In this document: positions 1-10,724 of the stretch, piece after piece | Layout: the number at the start of each line of letters is the position of its first letter | Position numbering within the stretch: the stretch's first letter is position 1 | Assembly (NCBI RefSeq): GCF_026151205.1 | Contig: NC_087077.1 | Location: 436,001-496,000 of the forward strand | Direction of reading: 5' to 3' | DNA from: Bolinopsis microptera | Lineage: Eukaryota > Ctenophora > Tentaculata > Lobata > Bolinopsidae | Length of the DNA stretch: 60,000 nucleotides | Notes under the pieces: model-generated | Told to the model about the DNA's origin: nothing | What the model saw: only the letters and a program-made list of their open reading frames with translations | The model's database searches: none | Program-made: the position numbers and the translations under genes

Positions 1-355
1 AGATATCAGAAGGGTCTATGTACTCAGCATTATCTTTGAAAAGGAGAACATTGGCTGAGAGTCCTGCTTCATTTATCCCGTCGCATGTAGTATTGCACCA
101 GTCGCCATTAAATCTCCCCAGGATAACGATCTGTTTGTAGCGGTTAGTAAAAGAAAAAGGAGCACCAGGACAGTTGGGAAGTGGGTGGGCTTCATGTTTA
201 GTACCAGCAGGCTCCGTTGCTATGTGGAAGTCCAGGGGAATACTAAACTCCAAGCTGCGTCCGAGTACTACGCCCCCATCCTCCGCTTTGACTCGGATCT
301 CTTGACATGACTCAGTTAGGGTCAGTAATGTGGCGAGGATAGCAAATCCCAACAT
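1..355 (-). CDS. Secreted Ntn-hydrolase amidase (choloylglycine hydrolase / penicillin V acylase-like), 5' part
   Basis: The minus strand reads open from ATG at 355-353 to the window edge (118 codons); the rest lies to the left. The start gives a hydrophobic leader of 16 residues followed by Cys17 (TES/CQEIRV). In the CBAH/penicillin V acylase family the nucleophile is a cysteine exposed at the mature N-terminus, so signal cleavage before Cys17 would create the active site. GRSLEF (residues 32-37) resembles the family GRxxDW block, with Glu where Asp is usual. DGINEAGLSANVLLF (92-106) closely matches the family DGMNEKGL motif. Members cleave linear amide bonds (bile salts, penicillin V, N-acyl amides); the substrate here cannot be told. 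This form is best known from bacteria, but animal copies exist, so transfer is possible and not shown. The family call is fairly secure, the substrate unknown. Confidence 0.8.
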   Translation of the reverse strand, partial: MLGFAILATLLTLTESCQEIRVKAEDGGVVLGRSLEFSIPLDFHIATEPAGTKHEAHPLPNCPGAPFSFTNRYKQIVILGRFNGDWCNTTCDGINEAGLSANVLLFKDNAEYIDPSDI

Positions 356-1620
356 ACTGTTAACAAATATTATAATAAAGTATTAAGGTTCAATTTATGC
401 AAATACAAAACAAAAATGAATTAAAGCACTCCGATAACCTGCAGTAAGGTACAGAAGGGGTAATGATTCTATATTTGGAAACAGGAAAGGAATCAGTAAG
501 TGATAAACTTATTATCAAGATTTAAACATTATATTTTATAATTTCATTCGCCTTCGTCTCTTTGGGAAAAAAATAAAGTTTTATTTCCTTTTTTAATATG
601 CAGATTGCAGCATTTATGATCTTAGTTTGCATAAAAAATGTACACACATTTTATTTGCGAAATAAAATTATACGGGTAACCTGTTCCATGGGCAAATAAT
701 TAGCACACAGCCACTCGAGTTTTAATCAATCAAATTATTTTTCACTATGTAATCAAATTATTTTTCACTATGTTTTTAATAAATAAATCACGATATTCAA
801 GTTTTAATTTTAAAGTTTTTGGTTTTATAAAAAAAAGAATAAACGATTTTTCACTTAATTAAATAAAATTATATTGTTTTGTATCATATGATTTTGTAAA
901 CCAAAAACCGGTCCCCAAACAAACAATTTAGTACTACTAATTAGGATACACAAACACAAACAGAAACTTGGGTGCGGGACAACAAAATGCAATTATGATA
1001 TCGAAAAGAGCTAATGTTTACAGGCCTTGCTGACGTCAGCAAAGTTACCTGCAAACATGGCCAAAAACTTGTAGACGTAATATGTGAACGCTCCCCAACA
1101 ACGTAAGAGCAACTGATTATAAAAGATATTATTATTCTGACTTTGATCAGCACTATAGGTATCATGATGTGATTCTCCTAAAGCCGTGTATTGTAAGAGT
1201 GTAACTGCAATTATCAGAATGTTTAAAATATCTACTCACCAGAGAAATTTGGTGTCCTTTTACTCAAACTCTACACTGTTAAAGACCACGGTTAATATTT
1301 AAACAACTATAACCACGGTTACTATACATGACTCTGGTCTCGGGTTTCGAGCTAACCTCATCAATATGCTAGAGAGGAGCCTATTTCATGATTAATATTT
1401 ACTACAAGAGATTATGTATAATATATAGCAATCCTAATTATGGTCATGACCGTCAATGGAGTGAGAGCTTGCCGTTCTCACTCGAGATTACGCGGCTAAA
1501 CTCTGCTATTTTCTGGAACTTCAGTTGCTTTAAATAGTCGCTTCAGTTATCACGTGACACTGATTAATGATTATGTGATAATGTAACAAGGTACATGAGG
1601 TGTAACAAGCTTGTCCTCCA
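356..1620. other. AT-rich intergenic region
   Basis: This is the upstream flank of the amidase gene. It is AT-rich with short T/A homopolymers and has a small direct duplication around 735-775 (TTATTTTTCACTATG twice). A 74-codon open frame on the minus strand at 941-1165 has no recognisable domain and no coding look. An isolated CACGTG lies near 1551. I see no gene. Confidence 0.5.
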
Positions 1621-1627
1621 TTCGGCC

Positions 1628-2401
1628 AGGACTGTTAATGTCACGTGACGTGGACGACCCGCTTCAGGTGTGTCAAAGAGTTTCCGCCTGTACCAGGACT
1701 GTTAATGTCACGTGACGTGGACGACCCGCTTCAGGTGTGTCAAAGAGTTTCCGCCTGTACCAGGACTGTTAATGTCACGTGACGTGGACAAAGAGTTTCC
1801 GCCTGTACCAGGACTGTTAATGTCACGTGACGTGGACGACCCGCTTCAGGTGTGTCAAAGAGTTTCCGCCTGTACCAGGACTGTTAATGTCACGTGACGT
1901 GGACAAAGAGTTTCCGCCTGTACCAGGACTGTTAATGTCACGTGACGTGGACAAAGAGTTTCCGCCTGTACCAGGACTGTTAATGTCACGTGACGTGGAC
2001 GACCCGCTTCAGGTGTGTCAAAGAGTTTCCGCCTGTACCAGGACTGTTAATGTCACGTGACGTGGACAAAGAGTTTCCGCCTGTACCAGGACTGTTAATG
2101 TCACGTGACGTGGACGACCCGCTTCAGGTGTGTCAAAGAGTTTCCGCCTGTACCAGGACTGTTAATGTCACGTGACGTGGACAAAGAGTTTCCGCCTGTA
2201 CCAGGACTGTTAATGTCACGTGACGTGGACAAAGAGTTTCCGCCTGTACCAGGACTGTTAATGTCACGTGACGTGGACGACCCGCTTCAGGTGTGTCAAA
2301 GAGTTTCCGCCTGTACCAGGACTGTTAATGTCACGTGACGTGGACGACCCCTGTACCAGGACTGTTAATGTCACGTGACGTGGACGACCCGCTTCAGGTG
2401 T
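1628..2401. repeat. Higher-order minisatellite of E-box palindromes, 14 units
   Basis: Fourteen copies of a unit starting AGGACTGTTAATGTCACGTG lie head to tail. The distances between copies are 67, 67, 48, 67, 48, 48, 67, 48, 67, 48, 48, 67 and 40 bp. The 48-bp form lacks an internal 19-bp block present in the 67-bp form. The order 67-48-67-48-48 repeats, giving a 278-bp higher-order unit. Each unit carries the perfect 10-bp palindrome GTCACGTGAC followed by GTGG. Short open frames on the plus strand here are products of the repeat. Confidence 0.95.
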
Positions 2402-2965
2402 GAATAAAAGTAAACCGTTAAGATTTGGAAATCAATCCTTTACCTAAATAACAGCTGCTACTATACCAGTTGTCATATCTTATAGACTTATAGGTCTTCG
2501 TGAGTGAAGCACAGGGTGATTGGGTGAATTTGTTGGGTGCTTATTGTCAAGGAGAAGCTATACAGTACATGTATCAGTGTGAGGCGATAGCAACAACTGT
2601 GTGTGCAGTGATGAGTGAATTAAGCTTTCTTGTCACGCCGTCCTGTACGTGGTTCTGCTAAGAAGCTTGACAGGGCGCTCCATTTAAAGACAGGCGAGCC
2701 AGATATAAGGCCTAGATGGTGGATTGATTATCTGTGGCAATCCTGGACAATGAAGCCGTGTAGAATGTAATGGTTGGTGCATTTCAAGGACCAAAGAAAA
2801 TCGCGATTATTTAGACCAAAAATCGCGGCGCCGCGACAACTAGGAAAACTAGGACAACTAGGAAAACTAGGAAAATTCGCGGCGAATTCGCGGCGAAAGA
2901 TGATGTATTTGCATCCGGAAGATGATGTATTTGCATCCGGATTCTCAAAATAGAATAAATATTTT

Positions 2966-3006
<41 letters not shown>

Positions 3007-3844
3007 CGGGGGATGGTGGGGGTGGCTCATTGGCCCTCGAGAATAATACCAATTCAACAGTTTTGTTATTCAAATTTTACTCAATTTCACTAGTTTTTAG
3101 GAACCGATCAAATATTTGGCTGAATTCAGTTCTGGCTTCAATATCTGGTTATAGTGACAAAGAGGAAGGGGGTTTGCAAATCAAGTTGCATTTGGAAGCT
3201 TTTCGTTTGATTAAATATTCTTTGTTTAATTTAATATGCAAGAAATTTCTGCAGTTAAACATTTAAAAGGCAAGATGTCGATATCAACGGTCGATACAAT
3301 TATTTTTATACATACATTAACTAAAGCAATCAATGAATTTAATTCACAAATTTAAGATAAATTGTTCGGAGGTAACATGTGAATAGTGCGATTTGCCCAA
3401 ACCTGTGCGACAAATTTGGAGGCAAAAACACTGCAATTAAGCTGAAAAATTCGCTGAATTTGCAGCCTTCGACTTCGAGTTAGGGCGGCTTCAACGTCCG
3501 AACAGAGATAGTTTTTTTCCAAATCTGTCTATCCAGCATGAGTTTGTTAATCTCCTTGCTGTCGTCATTTGCAGCCTATAAAGCTTAAAGTACTCTCAGG
3601 TTGGATTATTCAACAGTATAGTTGTTGAATAACACGCTAATTAATTTACAAGGTGTCTTATATATATATTATTAGGTGTAATGCCTTACACTGAGTTTCT
3701 GACAAGATATATAAACCTAAAATTATCCTCATAGAAGGTTTTACAATTAGATGGGTAGGATGGCTAGTTGAGCTGGTAGAGTATTCAATATTATAACTTA
3801 ATATTAACAACTCTACAATTATATAACATTCCAACACACTATGA
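2402..3844. other. Non-coding region with a 35-nt G run
   Basis: No convincing gene. A run of 35 G residues (2971-3005) followed by more G-rich sequence gives proline-rich or glycine-rich frames that are artefacts. Just left of it a 22-bp unit containing ATTTGCAT (the octamer sequence bound by POU factors) occurs twice (about 2899-2942), and AGGAAAACTAGGACAACT-type direct repeats lie at 2840-2880. The stretch 3360-3560 looks like unique AT-rich DNA. Confidence 0.5.
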
Positions 3845-4333
3845 CGTGTATACAACGATGGTCCAACCAGCAAATGCCATATGCCAAGATGCAAATGCTG
3901 CGAACTTGTCAAAGGCAGCCATGAATTCAAAGTGAACGGCAAGAAGGTTAAAGCTTCCCCTGGAAACTGCCTGAGTTACAACATCATTTATCTGTTCCAA
4001 TGTAGTTTCTGTGGAAAGGCTTACGTCGGTCGCACTACTCGCTCTCTACGGGTTAGGACTGGAGAACATAGGGTCAAATATTATAAACTTTTAAATGATG
4101 ATAAGGTAGATGAAACAAGTGATGAATATAGTTTGGGCTTACATTTGTTGGATCATGGTTTTAGACAAAGGGAAGATTTTAACAATATTTTTAATGTGTC
4201 AATTATTGATAATTCTGGTCCTAAAACTTTAGAAGTTCGTGAACATAAATATATTCAACAACTCAAGACTTTAAAACCTTTGGGAATAAACACTATAAAT
4301 CCTTTTGGCCTTCCCTTACTCCTAACATCTTAA
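3845..4333 (+). pseudogene. Penelope-like element remnant: GIY-YIG endonuclease end
   Basis: An open frame from after the stop at 3842-3844 to TAA at 4331-4333 encodes about 160 residues ending a Penelope-like polyprotein. It starts with a Cys-rich piece (PRCKCCELVKG), then YNIIYLFQCSFCGKAYVGRT and RSLRVRTGEH, then a downstream Glu in LEVREHKYI. The CxxC plus YVG-R-R-EH order is the GIY-YIG nuclease that Penelope-like elements carry C-terminal to their reverse transcriptase. No reverse transcriptase is readable upstream in this frame, so this is a 5'-truncated or decayed copy. The nuclease would nick target DNA during retrotransposition. The internal ATG at 3881 is probably not a real start. 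No transposase or other gene accompanies it. Confidence 0.75.
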
Positions 4334-4632
4334 TTTTAATTATATAACCGTTTTAAGAGTGTTCAGATTTTTAAAGGAATTTTGGGTTTTACTAACTTTT
4401 TACAATTTGTAGGCTTATGTCACTGAAGATGACGCCTTGCAACATGTTTGACGATAGCCTGTAAATTGATATTGATCTCAGAATTTACAACAAATCATCT
4501 AGCTTGATTGATTCAAAGGAAGAATTAAATTCCTCTGTTACAACGATACTTCATACTAAGTTGAAGTACACAAATCTGATAGAACGAATATAAACAACGG
4601 CCGACGGTGCAGAAAAGTGCGGTATGAGGTAA
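4334..4632. other. 3' flank of the Penelope-like remnant
   Basis: AT-rich sequence after the endonuclease frame. The segment near 4420-4460 (CACTGAAGATGACGCC and onward) resembles the short 3' untranslated tail often following such elements, but no end can be fixed. No gene seen. Confidence 0.35.
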
Positions 4633-5154
4633 CAGGGACGTAGCCAGGATTTTTCTTTGAGGGGGGCTGTCGGCGAGCGAAGCGAGCCGACGCGTCCAAT
4701 CCACCTGCGCAGGGAGCAAAGCGAGCAAGCTGTGGCAAAAAAAATTTTTTGCGAAACAGGGTGTTTTAGACGACATTTGGCATTAAAGAAATTTGTAGGA
4801 CAGCAATAAACTGGGATTGAAAAGAATCAAGTACTCACGTAAATTTGGTAACTTCACAACACAGCAATCTGCATTCTCCAATCAGAATTTACGACTTACT
4901 CAGGCCTCATCGTCTTAAGATTAAGACGGTCTAGGGGACACTATTGACTATTTATAGAAGTCTTCTAGAATGTTTGCTTGGATTTTATGACAGATATTTA
5001 CTAATCCACAGTTCAAATCTTTGACTGACTGCAGTCATAAACACAGCCCAGTTACCAGGCGACCATGGGGACTACGGGGCTTATCTTTTTTCTGTGGTTC
5101 GATTTTTTCCGGGAGGGCTGCCGCCCCCCTAGCCCCCCCCTGTCTACGTGCCTG
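4633..5154. mobile_element. Non-autonomous hAT-like element (MITE), 522 bp
   Basis: The left end CAGGGACGTAGCC and the inverted right end (CAGGCACGTAGAC on the minus strand) form terminal inverted repeats. The element is flanked by a perfect 8-bp direct repeat TGAGGTAA (4625-4632 and 5155-5162). An 8-bp target duplication with CAGG-starting termini is the hAT signature. The interior contains GCGAGCGAAGCGAGC and G/C-rich subterminal tracts but no transposase. Open frames across it are incidental. Confidence 0.85.
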
Positions 5155-5163
5155 TGAGGTAAC

Positions 5164-5480
5164 TAGAGCGAATCTGCACCCACCGCACTTAATACATAAA
5201 TGTTGCCTCTGAAATCATTTATCTTACAATTTGATGAAAACCACTTAATAACACAACTAAAGTTAACGTTTAATTTTGATTATTCAACAAATCAGCTTGG
5301 GAAAATTACATACACATAATCAAAATATATACGTTCAATTGTAATAAGCAAGGTGTTTTAACAAGCATATATGCTTGCTTTCAGTAACTGAGATTTACAA
5401 GTAAATAATAGTGTTACAAGTAGTACAAGTCAGTAATCACCCGACCTGAACCGGAACTATATTCTCAGCACTTCCCAACT
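5164..5480. other. Intergenic spacer
   Basis: AT-rich DNA between the hAT-like element and the 58-bp array. At 5429-5480 the minus strand would encode the short alternative C-terminus of the F-box protein described in that entry. Nothing else is recognised. Confidence 0.4.
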
Positions 5481-5895
5481 TCTGTCTCACCTCCAAGGAG
5501 GTGGTTATCTTAGAGCACTGCCTGAAATACTCGTGGTGTCTGTCTCACCTCCAAGGAGGTGGTTATCTTAGAGCACTGCCTGAAATACTCGTGGTGTCTG
5601 CCTCACCTCCAATGAGGTGGTTATCTTAGAGCACTGCCTGAAATACTCGTGGTGTCTGCCTCACCTCCAATGAGGTGGTTATCTTAGAGCACTGCCTGAA
5701 ATACTCGTGGTGTCTGTCTCACCTCCAAGGAGGTGGTTATCTTAGAGCACTGCCTGAAATACTCGTGGTGTCTGCCTCACCTCCAATGAGGTGGTTATCT
5801 TAGAGCACTGCCTGAAATACTCGTGGTGTCTGCCTCACCTCCAAGGAGGTGGTTATCTTAGAGCACTGCCTGAAATACTCGTGGTGTCTGTCACC
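5481..5895. repeat. 58-bp minisatellite, about 7 copies, over the F-box gene 3' end
   Basis: The unit (beginning TCTGTCTCACCTCCAAGGAG on the plus strand) recurs every 58 bp with few substitutions (AAGG versus ATGA, TCTGT versus TCTGC). The right-most copy and a half are coding for the F-box protein on the minus strand. Because 58 is not a multiple of three, each further copy shifts the frame. Confidence 0.95.
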
Positions 5896-7338
5896 TCTTG
5901 CTCTAACCCTGAACTTCTCTAGTTGGAACAGCCACACAGCAGTGTCACTCAGATAGTCTTTGTGTTTGTACGTTATGAGGCAGGGTCTTGACACATCTCC
6001 GAAATCCCCATTTAACCACGACCGGAAGGGTACGGCGACAAAGTAGGACATGTGATAAATACCATGGTAGATCGGGATTTGGAACTCACATTCGTTCCTA
6101 TCGTTACCAACGGTTGTGATGAGAGATCCTGTTTCCACATCAAATATAAGGATTCTAGGAAAGACGTGAGTATCAACTGTGACTAAGAACTTGGAACCTA
6201 TCCCAACTAAATTCACCCTATCACGAGGGAAGATGAGTCTCTCGTTGGGGGAGTACAGTTTGTCAAACACCTTATATAGAACAGGAGCTGATACTTTGTT
6301 CGTTTGTTTGTGATAAAGTCTGACAGAGCAGGATGTCCTACAGCAGATATATTTGTCTGATACCACCACACTTGGCCAGAAATAACACTTCTGGCATTCA
6401 GCGTGGTCATGGTGAATATCAACTGTCTTTACTGTTAACAGATCAGCGATAGTGAAGACGTAAAGCTTCTTGGGGGACACAGCAACAATCTGATCCCTAG
6501 ACATAAACTGGAGGAGGTTTTGATAAATGCCATCTTTAGGTGTTTTACCATCCCAGAGGAGCTTGGACCAGCTGAAACAAGCGACGTCACTTATAGTGGG
6601 ACTGATATCGTGCAGGATAACCCCATCACGGTAAACAGTCAGAACACTGTCACATATCATGGCGATAGTCCTGCTGCTGTCATCTATCTTAACACACTTC
6701 ACTCCACTGAGTCTAGCTCGGAAGCCACACGTGATCTCTAAAGATTTACAGTCACGTGACGTCATGGGATTATCACGTGACGTCATCACGTAAACAGTTA
6801 CACAACCGCTGATATGTCCAACAACTATAAAAGAATCACTGCATTCCAGGAATACCACTTCGTCAGAATGTCTGAGATACCCTCTCAGTACAGTGTTCCA
6901 CGAGATGTTATCTATACAAATAATCTCGTTTCCTCCCAACACCATTACAATGTCTTGGCTGTTACAAGACATAAATCTAACGTCCAGGGGTTCTACCTCT
7001 TCGTCAAATGAGTAACCTTTCATGTTGAATTCCTTGCATCGCGTTGTCATGAGTCTGATCTTTTTGTGGTAGAATTCAGCTGAGTTGAGCACGTGCTGTG
7101 GTGACGTCACGTGCTGTGGTGACGTCACGCGTCCTGGCGACGTTACCTGGCAACCATGTCTGAGATTTTCACTTCCGCTGAGTGTTATGCTGTTCTGATG
7201 ACACATCTCCAACCAAACACTGCTCAGAGAAATGATCACGTGGTACCAGTCCCTGTTTACTAAACAACATTGTTTGAGAGTGTAGTAGTCAAGGTTACAT
7301 AGGATCTCCTCCAGTATCTCCGTCGGTAACCAGATCAT
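5800..7338 (-). CDS. F-box protein with WD/beta-propeller-like region
   Basis: A single uninterrupted frame of 512 codons, with no introns although neighbouring genes have many. The N-terminus (WLPTEILEEILCNLDYYTL, then CCLVNRDWYHVI) is a typical F-box of about 45 residues, which binds SKP1 in SCF ubiquitin ligases. After a linker, repeated hydrophobic blocks such as HSDEVVFLECSDSFIVVGH and GCVTVY look like degenerate WD-type blades for substrate binding; this part is inferred. The linker holds in-frame repeats (TSPQHV twice, MTSRD twice) produced by copies of CACGTGACGTCA-like DNA in the coding strand. The last 30 or so residues come from the 58-bp minisatellite, read in one frame and then stopped by TAA in the next copy's frame. 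Substrate unknown. Confidence 0.8.
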   Translation of the reverse strand: MIWLPTEILEEILCNLDYYTLKQCCLVNRDWYHVIISLSSVWLEMCHQNSITLSGSENLRHGCQVTSPGRVTSPQHVTSPQHVLNSAEFYHKKIRLMTTRCKEFNMKGYSFDEEVEPLDVRFMSCNSQDIVMVLGGNEIICIDNISWNTVLRGYLRHSDEVVFLECSDSFIVVGHISGCVTVYVMTSRDNPMTSRDCKSLEITCGFRARLSGVKCVKIDDSSRTIAMICDSVLTVYRDGVILHDISPTISDVACFSWSKLLWDGKTPKDGIYQNLLQFMSRDQIVAVSPKKLYVFTIADLLTVKTVDIHHDHAECQKCYFWPSVVVSDKYICCRTSCSVRLYHKQTNKVSAPVLYKVFDKLYSPNERLIFPRDRVNLVGIGSKFLVTVDTHVFPRILIFDVETGSLITTVGNDRNECEFQIPIYHGIYHMSYFVAVPFRSWLNGDFGDVSRPCLITYKHKDYLSDTAVWLFQLEKFRVRARGDRHHEYFRQCSKITTSLEVRQTPRVFQAVL

Positions 7339-7485
7339 GACAACAAGTCATGGGAATGGGGGTGAGTCACGATTGCACTTTCCCTTAGCAAAAACGGTTG
7401 GTGAGCATCAAGTTATAAAAAGTAAATAAACAAAACACTAGATATTAGGCGAAGATACACTTATTAAACACGAAGCGTAAGTAAG

Positions 7486-7557
7486 GTAACTAGTAGTGTA
7501 ACTAGTAGTGTAACTAGTAGTGTAACCATGGTAACTAGAAGTGTAACTATGGTAACA
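7486..7557. repeat. Short tandem repeat upstream of the F-box gene
   Basis: Copies of GTAACTAGTAGT and a variant GTAACCATG alternate over about 70 bp, 150 bp upstream of the F-box start codon. It lies in the likely promoter region; no function is evident. Confidence 0.75.
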
Positions 7558-8652
7558 GACGTAAGTAAGCAAAACACTAAACGTTCCGCGGAAGATCTAT
7601 TTATTAAAAGCAAACAGCAGAAAAAAACACTAAACAGTCGGTGGTGTTCAATTTATCAAAGCTAAATAGCAAGTAAGATGACGGAATAATATCATGCTAA
7701 TATTTATGTAGTATTTAAAACATACCGCGAAATGGGTATTGTATATATGCTCTCGCGGGATCTATCTCGAACAATAGGGCGTACTAGAATGCAGTTTGCG
7801 TATCTGATTTATCAGATGGTGCTTTCAAATGGAAGGCAAACAAACGATAAAATAATAAAACTTGAAAACATTCTTTCAGTTAAGAAACTGCAAAGCTTCG
7901 GTTGAGCCAAATGAGGGATGTACAAATTAGAAGCGCCGGGTTACGCTCTATGTTATAACAGTGTGTACTAGTTGAAGCACAAAACTGTTGAAATACTTTG
8001 GGTACATAGTACACTTTGGAGTACAACATTATATAGTGGTACTACGAGTGTTAAAGTGATGACACAACAAGCTGCTTCAACTTTTTGTTAATTGTGAAAC
8101 GGGACCGGGAGGAAACACGTGACGTTGCTGGGATAGTATGTTGGAGTTTCAAACGATATTAAAATTACGGAAAGTAGACAGAAGTTAAAGGAAAGTCGTT
8201 GACATGTTCTAGCTGTTCGAGAAAGTGCGAGATCAAATTCCCGACTATAGAACTTGTAAACAATCCAGCTGATATTTGTTGAGTAAAGACATAGCAAAGA
8301 TTTCAATGTTTAATCTTGTCATTGCTCTGGTTCCACCTGCACAAGCCTTGTAGTTGTAGCCTAATTAGCTGGTAAGCTGTACGAGCGCGAGCGGTTCGAG
8401 AAAATGGCCCGAAAATCACGGATGCTTATTTGACCACACCTATATTAATATAGTGCGTTCTACAGAAAAACTCATATATCAGCTTCTAAAGGTCGACCAG
8501 ACTTCCGGCTCCCACGAACAGGGCACTTACAAACTATAAACGAATTATATTGCAACATATTATATTGTCTAAGGTAGTAAAGTGCTTGCTTTCTAACAAT
8601 AGGTCAAAACATCGTCTATAGGCAGTTCCAGCAAGGTAGTTTAACCATATTT

Positions 8653-9830
8653 AAGTATATTAAAATGTACCTTAGTCGGTAATATTATGTGGGAGAAAAT
8701 TATGGGTGTTAAAAATATGCACTGTTATAAATATGGTTCTTTGGCCCGAAAAGAACCAAATTTGACCCCCCACAATTTTAACTGCGACTTTCCTTTCGTG
8801 AAAAATCGAAAATCGAAAATATTGATCAAATTTTTTTCGTATAACCACATTGCCGCTTTCACACCAAATTTAATATTTTTTCATTAGATTTCCGATCCCT
8901 ATCAGGTGTTAAAGTTCTCAATTAAATCAATGTTTATCACAAAATGCGATAGAAACAGCTGCTACTGAACTTGTATTATTCATCTGAAGTTGCTGATCTG
9001 AAATTTAAATTGAAATTGTTCCTAGTTAACCCCTCAAATTGAAAGGATGGGGGAATAGTCGACAAATCGGACTTTTTGAACTAGAACTAGCTTCAATTCA
9101 GCAAACAATAACGTAAGCATACTTCTGGACGTGAATGAAAGAAACGTTAAGCATATTATAAAGCAATGAAAGGCATTAGTTTGGTCAAATCAAACAGAAC
9201 ATATGCTATCAGACTTTCAACTGACTAAGGTAGGGTATATACCAAAAGGAACACCAAAATTTGACTCGGGGGGGTTAAATTTTGGGGGGTACAAATATGG
9301 ACTGTTATAAATATGGGCTGTTATAAATATGGAATGTTATAAAGTTATAAATATGGTTCTTTGGCCCGAAAAGGACCAAATAAGACCGACTAGGGTAGGT
9401 TTTTTGCTGATTTGACCCCCGGGGATATACTTTAATATACTTCAATATACCTATTATTTATATCGATTCCGAAAATGTTAATGAAATCGCTTTCGCGAAT
9501 ATGGGGAATATTACGCACCGAGATAATATAGGCAATTTTGTTAATTTTTGGTGGTATTTTTGCCACTTTTCAACAGATATTGAGCTATATCACAAGCAAT
9601 GTTTAGTTTAGGCTTAACTTTCATATAAAGTTAGTCTCATTCAAAAATATTGAAATTCATATACGAATTCAGGAGACCAATTCATATACGAATTCAGGAG
9701 ACCAAAAAACAGGCTTATCTTGCCAATCTAAACGAAGAATACGGCAAGGCTAATTTTAGGTACATTTAAGTATATTAAAATGTAGGTTTATTTGCGATTT
9801 GACCCCGGGATATACTTTAATATGGTTGCT
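8653..9830. repeat. Related dispersed repeat blocks
   Basis: The phrase TATGGTTCTTTGGCCCGAAA followed by a few bases and a tract of C occurs near 8730-8770 and 9350-9420. TATATTAAAATGTA flanks it near 8655 and 9770, and GATATACTTTAATAT occurs near 9425 and 9805. ATAAATATG runs precede each main copy. This looks like several diverged copies of one short non-coding element. Ends and class are not determined. Confidence 0.5.
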
Positions 9831-10008
9831 CCCCCTCCCAGAATTGATACCATTGAGTAGCTGGCTGCTTTCAATATACTAAGGAATAATTAAACCTTAA
9901 AAGCAAGGAAAGAATGATCATGATATAAACGACATTTTAATTTTAAACTGAGGAAGTACACTTTTGCTTTTTTACAGGATGACCTGCCACCCAGGGGTGT
10001 AGGAAGCG

Positions 10009-10033
10009 GGGGGGGGGGGGGGGGTGTAGGAAG

Positions 10034-10066
<33 letters not shown>

Positions 10067-10096
10067 GTAGGAAGCGGGGGGGGGGGGGGGGGGGGC
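10009..10096. repeat. Poly-G tracts separated by TGTAGGAAGC
   Basis: Three long runs of G (roughly 15-30 nt each) are separated by the same decamer TGTAGGAAGC. On the minus strand this reads as polyproline, which is not a gene. G-quadruplex formation is likely from the sequence alone. Confidence 0.9.
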
Positions 10097-10724
10097 ATTC
10101 AACTTTTCTTAACGTATGACTGTTAAGTGCGGTGAGTGTGGCGCACAGTGAGCACTACATTATAAAAAGTTTAAGATTTTGGTCCCCCCACCGCCCACCA
10201 TGAGCAGTTAAAAGGCTGAAACAGTGGTTGGTAACCACTTCTCTTTAGGATATATTAAGTGTGCTGAAAGTTGTAACTACACAATAGTGTGAGCTGGTGT
10301 TATTTTAATAACATGCGGCTAACTAAGACTTTAAGTGGTGAAATCAAAACATATGTCAAGTAAATGACATGTAGGGAAATGACTAACACAAAATACAGTG
10401 CAGAGCTACGAATACATATTGCACAGCTCGCTGTATCAGTGCCTGGCCTGCTACATGACTTGTAAAAGCAATATATAAAAAGTATATATTAAAGTATGTT
10501 ATATAAAAGTAAAACATTATATAAAAGTAGAGGTGAATAACAAATTTAATAAGTGATTAATTAAGCTGTCAGCAAACTAGGTCGAGACAAGCTCGCCTGC
10601 CTGCCTACCTGCAAGCTCGCACTGGGTCATAATCAGCTGTCCAGTGTGGCCCACGTTTCTTATTAATGTATATTAGGCAAGGTGGTGTCATGGTGACCAA
10701 CGTGGTAACTGATGAGTCGGTAGC

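Noticed and set aside
941-1165. 74-codon minus-strand frame
   Set aside because: No domain, AT-driven composition, no splice or start context.
3750-3800. tRNA-like A-box (GCTAGTTGAGCTGGTAGAGTA) as a tRNA gene or SINE head
   Set aside because: Only an A-box-like string is seen; no B box or cloverleaf can be drawn.
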